64,000 bases of DNA from Paraspadella gotoi (Eukaryota > Chaetognatha): positions 20,730,417 to 20,794,416 of the forward strand of contig CM119270.1 of assembly GCA_051294375.1 (NCBI GenBank), given 5' to 3'. Both the position numbers and the translations under genes were made by a program. Below the pieces are notes generated by a model. The model saw only the letters and a list, made by a program, of their open reading frames with translations. It searched no databases and was not told the DNA's origin. This document shows positions 1 to 9,717 of the stretch, piece after piece. Position 1 is the first letter of the stretch, and every line of letters starts with the position of its first letter.

Positions 1-235
1 TATCATTAACCACTAACTTAAACTTTAATTAAACAAGTTTGAGCAAACAATGTCGGATCTGCCTACGATAATTAAATAATTAATTAATTAATCGATTAAT
101 TAATTAATTAATTAATTTTAATATGTAATAATTAATTTTAAATTTTAATATCAACTTATCATCATCGATGTCCTTAAAATTGGGTTAGGACAGTTATTAA
201 ATATGTTTGTTTACATTTATCAAAACAAACAAATA

Positions 236-835
236 TCCTCTATTTTTATTTTATGTCTCCTTCTCTCTCTCTCCTCTCACTCACTCTCTCTCTCTCTTCT
301 CTCTCTCTCTCTGTTTCTGCAATTGCGACGATCTTTATGCTTTTCAGATTTTTTTTAACTTGCATCATTTTTTCACATTAATTAATTAATTAATTCATTA
401 TTAATTAAAACATTTATTAGTAATCATTAATATTAAAGATTCAAGTAAATGTGACTTATGTTTTTTCCATCTAAACTCATTTCCCCTGGCACAATTCCGT
501 CAATACTTTATATATATTATATATTAATAAATATTTAAAAGCTTCAGTGCAACAACCCAATGAACTAATTCAAAAAGTTATATTGAAAATCGATTTAGTA
601 GTAAAGGAAAAAAACATTTAAAGAGAACTCGAAGTTAAAAAAGTGTTCAATTTGGCCCGCCTTACTAGATATTAGGCCTTACTAGATATATTGCATGTGA
701 TTAAACAATGTTATCGGAATAATAATTATCAATTTTATGTATTTTGTAAGTATTTTAAGTATTTTTATTCAGTGAGTAAAATAACAACTTTTTTATTCGC
801 TAATTTTTATCTCGGACTCTCTCTCTTTCTATCTT

Positions 836-889
<54 letters not shown>

Positions 890-921
890 AAATTGCGACG
901 ATCCTTATGCTCATTTTACTG

Positions 922-966
<45 letters not shown>

Positions 967-967
967 T
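236..967. repeat. CT microsatellites in AT-rich DNA
   Basis: Runs of CT dinucleotides lie at about 256-313, 812-887 and 923-967, separated by similar spacer sequence that ends in a conserved GCAATTGCGACGATC-type segment, so the spacer plus array is itself repeated about three times. The flanking DNA is AATT-rich. Open frames across these arrays are Ser/Leu artefacts. No gene is seen in 1-3185. Confidence 0.9.
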
Positions 968-1821
968 TTTGCAATTGCGACGATCCTTATGCTTTTAGGA
1001 TTTTTTTAACTTGTATCATTTTTCTGCTTCAAGTAAATGTGACTTATTTTTTTTTTCATTTAAACTCATTTCCACTGGCACAATTCCGTCAAAACTTTAT
1101 ATCTAGCTTTTTCACACACTTTCCTTCCCGCTCACAAAATTTCATCTCAATCTATATGGGTTAAAATAAGTAAAAAGATTCAAGTAAATGTGACTCATAT
1201 TTTTTCATTTAAACTCATTTCCACTCGTACGTTTCCACCGAAACTTTATATCAAGCATCGATACACATTTTTCTACCCACACAAAAAATTTGAACTCAAT
1301 CTATCCATCCAATTATGATTAATTAGAGTACTTATTGGTTAAAATAAGTAAAAAGATTTTAGTAAATGCGACTTATGTTTTTTCCACTTAAACTCATTTC
1401 CACTCACTCACACGAATCCGTCGAAACTTTATATCCAGCTTTATCACACACTTTCCTACCCCACACACAAAATTTCATTTCAATCCAACCAGCCAATCAC
1501 GAGTTATTGGAGCTTTTTGCTAAGGTGGGACGGATGGACGGATTGATTGACTGATTAATTAATTATTGATTAATTAATTGACTAATTGATTAATTAACTT
1601 ATTAATTATTTGACTTATTAATACATCCTGCCTATACATTTAATATAAAAGGAAAAAGAAGCATAATCAATTAGTGAAACAGGTTTTTTTGTTTTTCCAT
1701 TTAAACTCATTTCCACTCAAAAGATTCCATCGAAACTTGGTTTCCTGTTCAATCACAACACACTTTTCTACTCACATACAAAATTCCAGGTCAATCGATA
1801 ATTAAGTGGTAATAAGCTATC

Positions 1822-2095
1822 TTGGTCAACTTGCATAATTTAATCAACTTGCATAATTTGGTCAACTGACATAATTTGGTCTACTGACATAATTTGGTCA
1901 ACTGACCTAATTTGGTCAACTGACATAATTTGATCAATTAAGATAATTTGGTCAACCGGCATAATTTGGTTAACTGGCATAATTTATAAACTAGCCTAAT
2001 TTGGTCAACAGGCATAATTTGGTCAACTTGCAAAACTTGATTAACTTGCAGAATTTTGGTCAACTGGCATAATTTGGTCAATTAGCATAATTTGG

Positions 2096-2130
<35 letters not shown>
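1822..2130 (+). repeat. About 20-bp tandem repeat (GGTCAACTGGCATAATTT unit)
   Basis: About 13 imperfect units of GGTCAACTGRCATAATTT run head to tail and pass into a CAAT tetranucleotide run at 2101-2130. This array interrupts the dispersed repeat family and is absent from the second copy near 38.5 kb. Confidence 0.85.
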
Positions 2131-2664
2131 GAGAGAGAGAGAGAGAAACTTTAAAAAATTCAAATAAATGTGTCTTTTGGTTTTCTAATTTGAACTCTTT
2201 TCCACTCCTACGATTCCATCAAAAATTTTTATCCAGCTTTATCACATACTTTCCTACCCACACACAAATTCAATTTCGATTTATCTATCCAATTTTTAAT
2301 AAACAAAATAATTATGAGTAAATTTAAGTAAAAATACTTCAAGTAAATATGACTTTTGTTTTTTTCCATTTTAACTCATTTCCACTCGCACGATTCCATC
2401 GAAACTTTATATCCGGCTCAATCCACCACTTTCCTACCATCATACAAAATTTCAAGTCAATTGCACTATCCACTCATGAGCAATTGGCGTTCAAATAGTG
2501 AAATATATTTTTTTGTTTTTTCCATTTAAACCAATTTCTCCACTCGCACGATTCCCTCGAAACTTCATATCCATCTCAATCACACAGTTTCCTACCCACA
2601 CACAAAATTTCATACCATCCATCCATCCAATCACGGGTAATTGGAGTTTTTTGCTAAGGTGGGA

Positions 2665-2781
2665 GCGGACGGACGGACGGACGGACGGACGGACGACGGA
2701 CGGACGGACGGACGGACGGACGGACGGACGGACGGACGGACGGACGGACGGACGGACAGACAGACGGACGGACGGACGGAC
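2665..2781 (+). repeat. GGAC tetranucleotide array
   Basis: About 28 GGAC/AGAC units occur just after the conserved GCTAAGGTGGG end of the last repeat-family monomer. Shorter versions of the same GACAGAC/GGAC tract followed by an AGAGT...CTAAA end are seen near 5561-5660, 39240-39420, 41200-41275, 50355-50403 and 58450-58503, so the tract belongs to the mobile family. Confidence 0.9.
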
Positions 2782-3185
2782 ATCATTTTTTTTGCATAAT
2801 TTATCATAATTCGATGTTCTGACATGATATAAGTGTGTGCCCGACAATATTGAGGGGGCGGACCGACGGACCGAAAAAGTGAGTTATAGAGTCGGGATCT
2901 GCTGATAAGCAGATCCGACTAAAAAAAAAATTAACCTCATTCCGAAATTAAGATGAAATTGGGCGTTCTAAGAAAATAATGGCAAAATAATTTGATGCGA
3001 TTTTTGAAACTGTTAAAATCCTAAATAAAACAATTCAAATGTTTGGTTATCTTGTAGTTCCCTTTTATCTCACAACGGATCTACCATCATCCACTGGTCC
3101 CAAGACAGACAGTCAAAATAGTCAAATATATTTTAAATTAACTAAACATTGAGTTCATCTTGATTGATCCGCTTTTTCAATTAAG

Positions 3186-5204
3186 GTTTGTTTATCGACC
3201 ATCAGAGTCGCTCCAATTTTAAGGGGAGTTTTCAAAAACCTCGGGAACGGAACATTAGTTTTCACGAACAAAACTTGCAGTTGCTACATATTAGATAACG
3301 TCGTCAAAATACGATATCAAACTGTCAAAGTCCCCGCATCGATCTGTTTTTGGGCCATTTCTAACCATTGGTCGATCATCTCTATGTCAATATCTGGCAT
3401 TGGATTGGCCAAAGCAACCGTGGATTACCGAACCAGAAACAAGCCCGTCACCAACGCTACATGGCATGGTTTAGTATTATCAAATGTTTATAGTTTCGTT
3501 GGCGCCATGCAAGGGGCATTTGGATTTTTTTTAAGTTTAATCCTTTTGTATCATATCGTTTTATATTATTGCGTCTGGTTCATATTTTTATCTCCGTTTA
3601 TAATCGCGCGACTTTTTTCCCCGACAGAGTTGATGGGAGTAATTAATACGGTTTTGCGGATAAAAAGTTGCCAAAAGACAAAATATAAAACCGGTTTGAC
3701 AAATTTTGTTGTTATGCAACAACTGCTAACGACAATTTTTAATCCGACTATATTCTCGTTTTATTTCTTGGAATCCAGGCATAGGTTTTTCTCCGAATAT
3801 GTGACCAATAGAATGTGGGGATTACACTACTATCAAGTTACTAAATTACCGACGCTTATTTTTGGGCATACCGAAGGATTCCATTATAAATTTATCAGAA
3901 CTAGTTTAAAAGGTGACAATCTTCCTTTGTTTAAACGAAATTTCGAATTTAAAACTTATAAGTGTCTCGTTACAACTAAGGGAATAATTAGTCGGAAATG
4001 GAATCTGATGACATACGAGGGACATCAATTGAAATTTTGTAGACCCGGTGAATTTACCCTCTTTACAGTTAGTTTAGGAAACTATAGATTTCTTAGAGTT
4101 GAATTTAGAATTCTTTTAATTATGCTGCTAATTGAATGGATATTAAACTATCTTCACAACATTCTATTTTTAGTTTTGAATCGAATTTTTATCAAGTGGT
4201 CGCTGGCCTTCATTTCTTTTTACTTTGTCCCGGTGTCAATTTATAATTGTTTATATTTTGCAATTAAGCATATAAGCCTGATTGATGTGTATTACATTAA
4301 CAAAAAATGGACCGATTCGGAATTGTATAACGAAAACGTCAAACCGAATAATGTCTTTTTATTTCTGGGAAATAGAAATTTTAACCCATTATTACTATCT
4401 AATGAGTTAATAGTTAATAAAATAGTCAAGAACCAATCCAATTTATATCAATCAGTTCTGAAAATTATTAACATTTTATTCATGTATATTATGGTTCAAT
4501 TTACGTCTGTTCTTTTATACTTGAGTAAAAAAGTCACAAAGATAGAAATTAGAGCTATTATACACGGGATTTTTTCCCTGACTTTTATAATAAGCGCATT
4601 GGGAATAACTCGGCTGTTAAAAAAATTGTGGACAGAAGTTTTGCTGGAATGTGATTACAGTTTTGAAAGAAATGAGAAAATAGGCGAAAAAATTTTAAAT
4701 TTTTTTACTCTGAATGAAAGCTTATTTTACTTTGTTTGCTTATGTATTTTGCCATTTTTTAGTTCAGTCGCGAGCTTTGTACGTAAAAGTTTAACTCTTA
4801 AAACTCGATACTTTTATTTAATCTGTATTCTTTTAGGACTCGGTTTCTTTTTCATACTTTTACCAGTCGTACCTCATGAGGGTTTTCTGAGGGACGTTGA
4901 AAGCAATTCTAACAATCAGTACAAAAACATGAGCTTGCTAATGATGATTAGGATTAATAAAACATTACGTTTTCATTCCGAATACTTTGGACGATCTTAC
5001 TTTTATTCTCCGATTCATAACATTAGTCCATTTTTTTATTTCTTAGACAGATCAAATTTGATATTTAGTTGTGGTCTCCTTAAAAAATATTTATTACTGG
5101 TTGAAGAGAAGTTTTTAAAAGATATTTTTGCTTGGATCTTTCTTCATAACTTTTTTCCACTAATTTTGCTTATCGCCAACTTTATCTTTGAGATAGGTGA
5201 CTAG
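3186..5204 (+). CDS. Multipass membrane protein, XK-related-like, 5'-truncated
   Basis: An open frame of 672 codons runs from a plausible acceptor (TTCAATTAAG at 3176-3185) to TAG at 5202-5204. The first ATG is at 3384, but homology to the 901-residue protein at 53797-56502 continues upstream of it (ACAAACTTTGTTC-side residues FTNKTCSCY match IMNETCRCS), so the coding sequence really begins near 3186. It aligns with residues of about 165 to the end of that paralogue and shares IQGxxG and FRVFTPSEFL-like segments (here ARLFSPTELMGV). Many hydrophobic stretches predict a multipass protein. The paralogue's N-terminal third, which holds the best XK-family resemblance, is missing: upstream DNA is repeat. 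Either 5' exons lie left of the window or this is a truncated duplicate whose frame is still intact. It lies antisense in what would be the intron of the VEGFR-like gene. Confidence 0.7.
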   Translation, partial: VCLSTIRVAPILRGVFKNLGNGTLVFTNKTCSCYILDNVVKIRYQTVKVPASICFWAISNHWSIISMSISGIGLAKATVDYRTRNKPVTNATWHGLVLSNVYSFVGAMQGAFGFFLSLILLYHIVLYYCVWFIFLSPFIIARLFSPTELMGVINTVLRIKSCQKTKYKTGLTNFVVMQQLLTTIFNPTIFSFYFLESRHRFFSEYVTNRMWGLHYYQVTKLPTLIFGHTEGFHYKFIRTSLKGDNLPLFKRNFEFKTYKCLVTTKGIISRKWNLMTYEGHQLKFCRPGEFTLFTVSLGNYRFLRVEFRILLIMLLIEWILNYLHNILFLVLNRIFIKWSLAFISFYFVPVSIYNCLYFAIKHISLIDVYYINKKWTDSELYNENVKPNNVFLFLGNRNFNPLLLSNELIVNKIVKNQSNLYQSVLKIINILFMYIMVQFTSVLLYLSKKVTKIEIRAIIHGIFSLTFIISALGITRLLKKLWTEVLLECDYSFERNEKIGEKILNFFTLNESLFYFVCLCILPFFSSVASFVRKSLTLKTRYFYLICILLGLGFFFILLPVVPHEGFLRDVESNSNNQYKNMSLLMMIRINKTLRFHSEYFGRSYFYSPIHNISPFFYFLDRSNLIFSCGLLKKYLLLVEEKFLKDIFAWIFLHNFFPLILLIANFIFEIGD

Positions 5205-5830
5205 AATGTATGTATAAGAAAAATGAAATGAAATATAAACAATATTTTAAATGTTATAAAATTCTAAAATTAAAATGATTATGCATACATACTAAACACC
5301 AAATTAACAAAAGTAGTTGTATCCAATAATTACCAGATTATCGTATGATTCACACAAAGAAACATATTGACCACAACAATATTTTGGTTTATCATTTATT
5401 TGTAAAGAAATAAATAAAATAATCAAGTGTTACACAAAAAAAGCTGCATAATCATATGATCACGTGACGTACGTGACGTAAGTATGATTCAGATGCTGTA
5501 TAAATATTTCGTGTTCATCACCTTAATGAAAAGTCTAAATTTATTCGGTATTACCTTAGTTTGGGACAGACCAACGGACAGACAGAAAGACTGACCGACA
5601 GACCAAAACATACTAGCTCATAGAGTTTCTCTGCGAGAACTCGCTGCGCCACTAAAATGAAAATATAAAACCGTGATTTATCACTTTTTATTGTAATTGC
5701 TTATTTTTACCAATTCATAATAAACTTGCTAAACTTGTTGATATTGGAATCTTTTATAATAAAACTTTACTGAAAATATTTAATCACAATAAAAATATTT
5801 TCCTTAAAATTGTAAAAACAGGAATGATTG
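5205..5830. other. AT-rich intergenic DNA with a decayed GACAGACC repeat
   Basis: No coding exon is visible on either strand. A degenerate GGACAGACCAACGGACAGAC tract at about 5561-5605, followed by TAGAGT and CACTAAAA, is a relic of the same repeat family as at 2.7-2.9 kb. Confidence 0.6.
5459..5510 (+). promoter_or_regulatory. Promoter-like cluster: E-box/CRE-like repeat plus TATA box
   Basis: CACGTGACGTACGTGACGTA at 5461-5480 contains an E-box (CACGTG) and two half-CRE GTGACGT motifs. TATAAATA follows at 5499-5506. No convincing gene starts downstream, so this may be an orphan or mobile-element promoter. Confidence 0.3.
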
Positions 5831-6046
5831 TTGTGTGTTAGTGACAGAACCGTTCAATATAAGCATTCTCTGAGATTCGGACCAGGCTGTAACACCGTGT
5901 TACAGGCTGGTTAAGCGCCCGTCCCACTTAACTGCTAGACGACCACCGGGTTAGAACCGCAAACCTTTGGGTTGGGAGGAGAATGACTTGCCTCCTGCAC
6001 CAATAGCCGCTGTTGAACGGTTGGTGGATTTTAGTCCACCATAAAA
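5831..6046 (-). mobile_element. tRNA-derived SINE, copy A (inverted relative to copy B)
   Basis: This approximately 215-bp segment is the reverse complement of 7311-7522. Shared blocks include GTTAGTGACAGAACCGTTCA, TAACACGGTG/TAACACCGTG, GTTAAGCGCC, AACTGCTAG and TGGATTTTAGTCCACC. The B-box-like sequence lies on the minus strand near 5955 (GGTTCTAACCC). It sits downstream of exon 4 of the VEGFR-like gene. Confidence 0.8.
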
Positions 6047-6289
6047 TATTTTTTCTTGATATTTTAGTTAAAAAAATATGTTAATGTTCAAAAAGTTTTA
6101 TTTAATGTTTCATAACTAATTCTATTATTTTGACGAGCAAGTAAGGACAAAGCATCTGCTTTTTTTAATCATTTTTAATATTACTTTTAATATTACAATT
6201 TCGAATAAAGATTTAGTATTTAAATTATTATCACATTTAGAGATACTTAAGAAATTAAAAATCATTCAGTTTTCTCTTTTTGCCTTTTT

Positions 6290-6293
<4 letters not shown>

Positions 6294-6345
<52 letters not shown>
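6294..6345. repeat. CT array beginning at a splice donor
   Basis: A 52-bp CT run (GA on the minus strand) starts exactly at the minus-strand 5' splice site of VEGFR-like exon 4, reading G|GTGAGAGAGAGA. Confidence 0.9.
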
Positions 6346-6347
<2 letters not shown>

Positions 6348-9300
6348 TTCGTAATGAGGCACCACATCTCCAGCTCCTCAACAGGAACGAAAAACTCCTC
6401 CGGATTTTGAAGGATGTGAACGCCAGGCGGAGAATCAACTTGCAGGCGAACGGAGATGTTTTGCCTGACGTCTGCCAGGCGTTGAATCAGGGAGGAGGAG
6501 GAAGAGGAGGAGTTGGAAGAGGAGGGGAAATAGGCGGTCAACGTATAGATTCCTTCGTCTTCTTCGTTCAAATTGTGAACGAGGAGAGAGATTGTGTGAT
6601 TAGTTGTGGCCGCCGCCGCCGCCTCCCCCGCCGCTTCCTCCGCCGCCTCCCCCGCCGCCTCCTCCGCCGCCTCCTCCGCCGCCTCCCCCGCCGCCACTCC
6701 AGCGCAGATCGACGAGAACACGGCGTATTTCCGTTCGATATCGACGACGCACGATGGCCGAGCGAGGAGACGCTCCGGACTCACAACCACCAAGGTCCGG
6801 GGTTCGAGTCCCGGTCTCGTCAGAGTCCAATTCAACGTCGGCCAAGGAAAGGCGTCGACGACGACGTCGACGCCGATCGATTTCCGGCCAACGACGCCGC
6901 GCAAAAACGGCGTCGAGGTTGTCATGGCAACGAAAGGCTCCGGAAGGACCTCTAACTCGAAGCGGGTCGTCAGGGTGCGCTGAAGGAGGAAGTAGTTGAC
7001 GGAACAGACGTAGGATCCAGAGTTGGAGGGTAAGGCTGTGGAGAGGGTGAGGTCTCTGTTGGGGGTGGAGGAGGGGGGTATATTGAATTGTGTATTGAAT
7101 CCATCTGTCTCAAATTCTGACACCGTCTTTGCTCATGATATTTCAAAGAATAAAATCCACTTTTGGTTTCATGTTGAAATCTCTGTCGACTTACTTAAAT
7201 GTTGTGTCACCGATGGGATTAGAACCCACGCCTCCGAAGAGACTGGTGCTTACTTAAATGATACATATATAGAACAACTATTACAAAAACAAATTATAAA
7301 AACATATAATATGGTGGACTAAAATCCACTAACCGTTCATCAGCAGCCATTGGTGCCAGAGGAAAGTCATTCGCCTCCCATCCCAAAGGCCCTGGGTTCT
7401 AGCCCGGTGGCCGCCTAGCAGTTAAGAGGGACGGGGCGCTTAACCCGCCTGTAGCACCGTGTTACTGTCTGATCCGAAGCTAAGGGACTGCTTACATTGA
7501 ACGGTTCTGTCACTAACACATAACAATTATTACTGTCTCTTCAATAATAACATGAATACAATCAATTTCTAAAAAACGTTAGAAAAAATGGACAATGACA
7601 ACATTTCATCCCACCTGAATCCTAATTCATCATTTTTTCTCTTTACGGCCATCGATTCCGAAATGACCACCTTTCCTCCTCCTCCTCCTCCTCCCATCCC
7701 CGGCACCTCCCTCCACTCGATCTCGAACGCCGTGTACATCGGGACCGTCACGGCGCAGCGGAGCCGCACCGATTCGCCCGCCAGCAGCGTCCCGACGCGT
7801 CCGAGTCGTTCGATCGAGGCTGCGGCCGCGGCGTCGCGGCGGCGGACGATGATGCGCGGCTGCGGAGGCGACAGCGTTTTGGGATAATAGACGACGATGA
7901 CGTCGAAGGATTCGGTGGCGGAAGCGGTGGTTGGGGTGGTTGGGGTGGACCACGAGGTGTTGGGGGATAGGGAAGGGTTCGGGGTGGCTGAGAGTGTGGC
8001 CGTGCAGCGGTAGCGATTCTTTATAGGCGAGAAAAGAAAAATAAGGTTAACAGACTATATTTTTATTTTCTGATTTCTTATAGTACAATTTTTATCCTTT
8101 ACATAACACTCTTCCCTGTGAAAAAATAAATTTCTCTATATTCCTAATAAAAAAGGGTTAATTGCGTAAATTTCATATTATTGCTTTATTCCTACTCTCT
8201 AATTACTAATCAGTTCTTATCTAATTTTTTTTTCGCGTCAGTTTACAACTTGTACCCATGCCAACCCCTTCCTCTCCAGCATCTTTCGTTCCCGCCAATT
8301 CCCCTCGCTCATCCTTTCCTCACCTGCGTGTGATGCGTGGGATTCGAGAAGACGACCCCAACTCGTTCGTCGAAGATGAGATTCTCTCCGTCAAAGTCGA
8401 GAGGCTCGAGGATTTCCCGGTCGTCGAGGGTGTGGACGATGCTGAAGGTGATGTTGACCTGATGAGAGAGGAGAAGAGAGCAGAAATTAGTAAAAAAAAG
8501 AGAAGAAAATAGAGAAAAAGAGAAGAAAATTGAGAAAAAGAGAAGAAAATAGAGAAGTAGAAAAGAAATCAGACGAGAAAAGAAGAATATATAAAAAAAT
8601 TGAGTCGAAAAAAAAACTTGGCGGGAAAAAGAAAAAAAAACATTTGACCAAAAATTAGTCTCATGAGAAACTAAACTGCAATATGCAAATGAAATTAAGA
8701 ATTGTGAAATAGAAAAATTTAAAGGAAATCAGTACAAATACCCAACAACGACAACAACAACGACAACAACAACGACAACAACAACGACAACAACAACGAC
8801 AACAACAAAGACAACAACGACGACAACAACATCGACAACAACAAAGACAACAACGACGACAACAACATCGACAACAACAAGCATCCTTTTTCTTCTTTCT
8901 CACTCGCGGATCCGTCTGCCGACAAGGCACGACGGCGGGCTGCCCCGCCCACACGGGGCGGAAGCGGATGTTTCCCGGCGTCTCGGCGGCGATTAAGTGG
9001 CGTGGGTCGCCTGAAACGAAGAGGTAAGCGGTGGCGGCTGCGTCGGCGTCTGCGTCGGCGTCTGCGTCGGCGGCTGCGTCGGCGGCGTCACCTTCCTGCG
9101 TCGAATTCGCGTAGGCGCAGGAAAATTCGCCGACGTCTCGCCAGGTGGCGTTGACGAGCGTCAACGTCGATTCGTGTCCCGAGGCGGAAATAGAGATGGA
9201 CACGCGTGGATCGGCGGCGTCAACGTCTTCCGTCACGCCCATTCCCAGCGCCACCGACGGCGAAGACCAAACGACCGGCGCAGCGCCGCTGCAGAGGAAA

Positions 9301-9527
9301 GAGACGGTGCCACCGGAAGCGACGACAAAGGCGCCGGATGGAAGCATCTCGGCGCCGGATGGAGGTGTCTCCACATCGCTGCCGGAAAGGCGAATGACGG
9401 GCGGAGGGAGAGCGGAGGTAAAGTCGGAAGCGATGTCGGAGGCGATGCCGGAGGCGATGCCGGAGGCGATGGAAGCGATTATAGAAGCGACGAACAAAAA
9501 ATTCAAAAAATCAACGAAAACCCGCAT
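6346..9527 (-). CDS. VEGFR/PDGFR-like receptor, Ig ectodomain exons (3' part not in window)
   Basis: Minus-strand exons are 9527-8904, 8458-8324, 8018-7615 and 7055-6346; splice phases 0, 0, 2 and 1 all match and join 1873 nt. It begins with ATG plus a hydrophobic signal peptide (MRVFVDFLNFLFVASIIAS). Ig1 has FLC...FSCAYAN. Ig2 starts PAVVPCRQTDPR and continues across the first splice as VNITF, very like the PCR-T-DPRVNVT segment of PDGF/VEGF receptors, with a RVGVVFSNP strand and YRCTA. Ig3 has SVRLRCAV and GSYVCSV. The D3-D4 linker PEPFVAM matches the VEGFR EKPFVAF linker, and D4 lacks the disulfide cysteines, as in this family. Ig5 starts and stops at CLITKG. An Ala/Glu low-complexity run sits in D4 and an Asp/Ala run in the Ig1-Ig2 linker. 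No transmembrane or kinase exon was found to the left, so it may continue beyond the window, be secreted, or be broken. Confidence 0.85.
6601..6702 (-). repeat. In-frame GC-rich repeat in Ig4 exon
   Basis: CCGCCTCCTCCGCCGCC-type units of 15-18 bp encode on the minus strand an (E)EAAGEAA run of about 30 residues inside Ig domain 4. It is open in other frames as Pro-, Gly- or Arg-rich artefacts. It would lengthen a loop between Ig strands. Confidence 0.8.
6742..6823 (+). other. tRNA-like sequence inside a coding exon
   Basis: ATGGCCGAGCGAGG (A-box-like) at about 6753-6766 is followed by a perfect B-box, GGTTCGAGTCC, at 6800-6810, and a 3' TCTCGTCA. A T-loop TTCGAGT is present with one stem mismatch; the acceptor and anticodon stems do not fold cleanly. 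On the opposite strand the sequence is read through as part of Ig domain 4 (TLTRPGLEPRTLVVV), a peptide typical of translated tRNA or SINE sequence. It is probably an exonised tRNA-derived insertion, not a functional tRNA gene. Confidence 0.6.
7202..7248 (-). pseudogene. tRNA-Leu 3' half inserted with target-site duplication
   Basis: The minus strand reads CCAGTCTCTTCGGAGGCG then GTGGGTTCTAATCCCA, which is the variable arm and T-arm of a eukaryotic tRNA-Leu, ending in GGTGACA plus CAA in place of CCA. The 47-bp insert is bounded by identical 12-bp direct repeats CTTACTTAAATG (7190-7201 and 7249-7260). The 5' half of the tRNA is absent. It lies in intron 3 of the VEGFR-like gene. Confidence 0.85.
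7311..7522 (+). mobile_element. tRNA-derived SINE, copy B
   Basis: TGGTGCCAGAGG at 7351-7362 resembles a pol III A box, and GGTTCTAGCCC at 7394-7404 is a B box. The 43-nt spacing matches a tRNA. A non-tRNA body follows, ending near CACTAACACATAACAA. It pairs with copy A (5831-6046) as a large inverted repeat flanking exon 4 of the VEGFR-like gene. Confidence 0.8.
8743..8881. repeat. GACAAC/AACAAC array in VEGFR-like intron 1
   Basis: Imperfect GACAACAAC hexa/nonanucleotide units run for about 140 bp, ending about 20 bp from the exon 1 donor. Long Cys- or Leu-rich open frames here are artefacts of the repeat. Confidence 0.9.
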
Positions 9528-9717
9528 TTTTATGATCTTTTGTTTTTGTTTTGTCAATTTTTTTTTTTGTTCCTTGATATTCATTATTTATTTTATTTCG
9601 AGGAAGAATTTTTTTTCGCTCCCATTTTTTTTTTTAAAAGTCACGAACTCGATAAAGAGACGAATATTTTTCTAAAATCAGAGATAAAAATATCAAAGAA
9701 ATTTAATCATAACAAAA

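Larger units (their letters stand above)
442..2925 (+). repeat. Nested/tandem copies of one dispersed repeat family
   Basis: A unit of roughly 150-200 bp recurs at least seven times (starts near 442, 1027, 1179, 1355, 1672, 2152, 2336 and 2500). Hallmarks in order are AAGTAAATGTGACTTATG, CATTTAAACTCATTTCCACT, CGAAACTTTATATCCAGC, CACACTTTCCTACCCACA and an A-rich end. The last unit adds a GGAC array and a terminal hairpin at 2889-2919. A second, error-rich copy of the block lies at 38541-39425 but lacks the 1.8-2.4 kb middle. It could be a non-autonomous transposon (the hairpin followed by CTAA is Helitron-like), but no transposase is present, so the class is unproven. Confidence 0.7.

Noticed and set aside
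1-6265. Kinase-domain exons for the VEGFR-like gene
   Set aside because: I looked on the minus strand for Gly-loop, HRDLAARN-type and DFG exons and saw none; the region is repeats and the antisense membrane-protein frame.
6742-6823. Functional tRNA gene
   Set aside because: The B box is good, but acceptor and anticodon stems do not pair and the sequence lies in a coding exon.
6604-6999. Polyproline, polyglycine and Arg-rich reading frames on both strands
   Set aside because: They are alternative frames of the GC-rich repeat and Ig4 exon of the minus-strand receptor gene.
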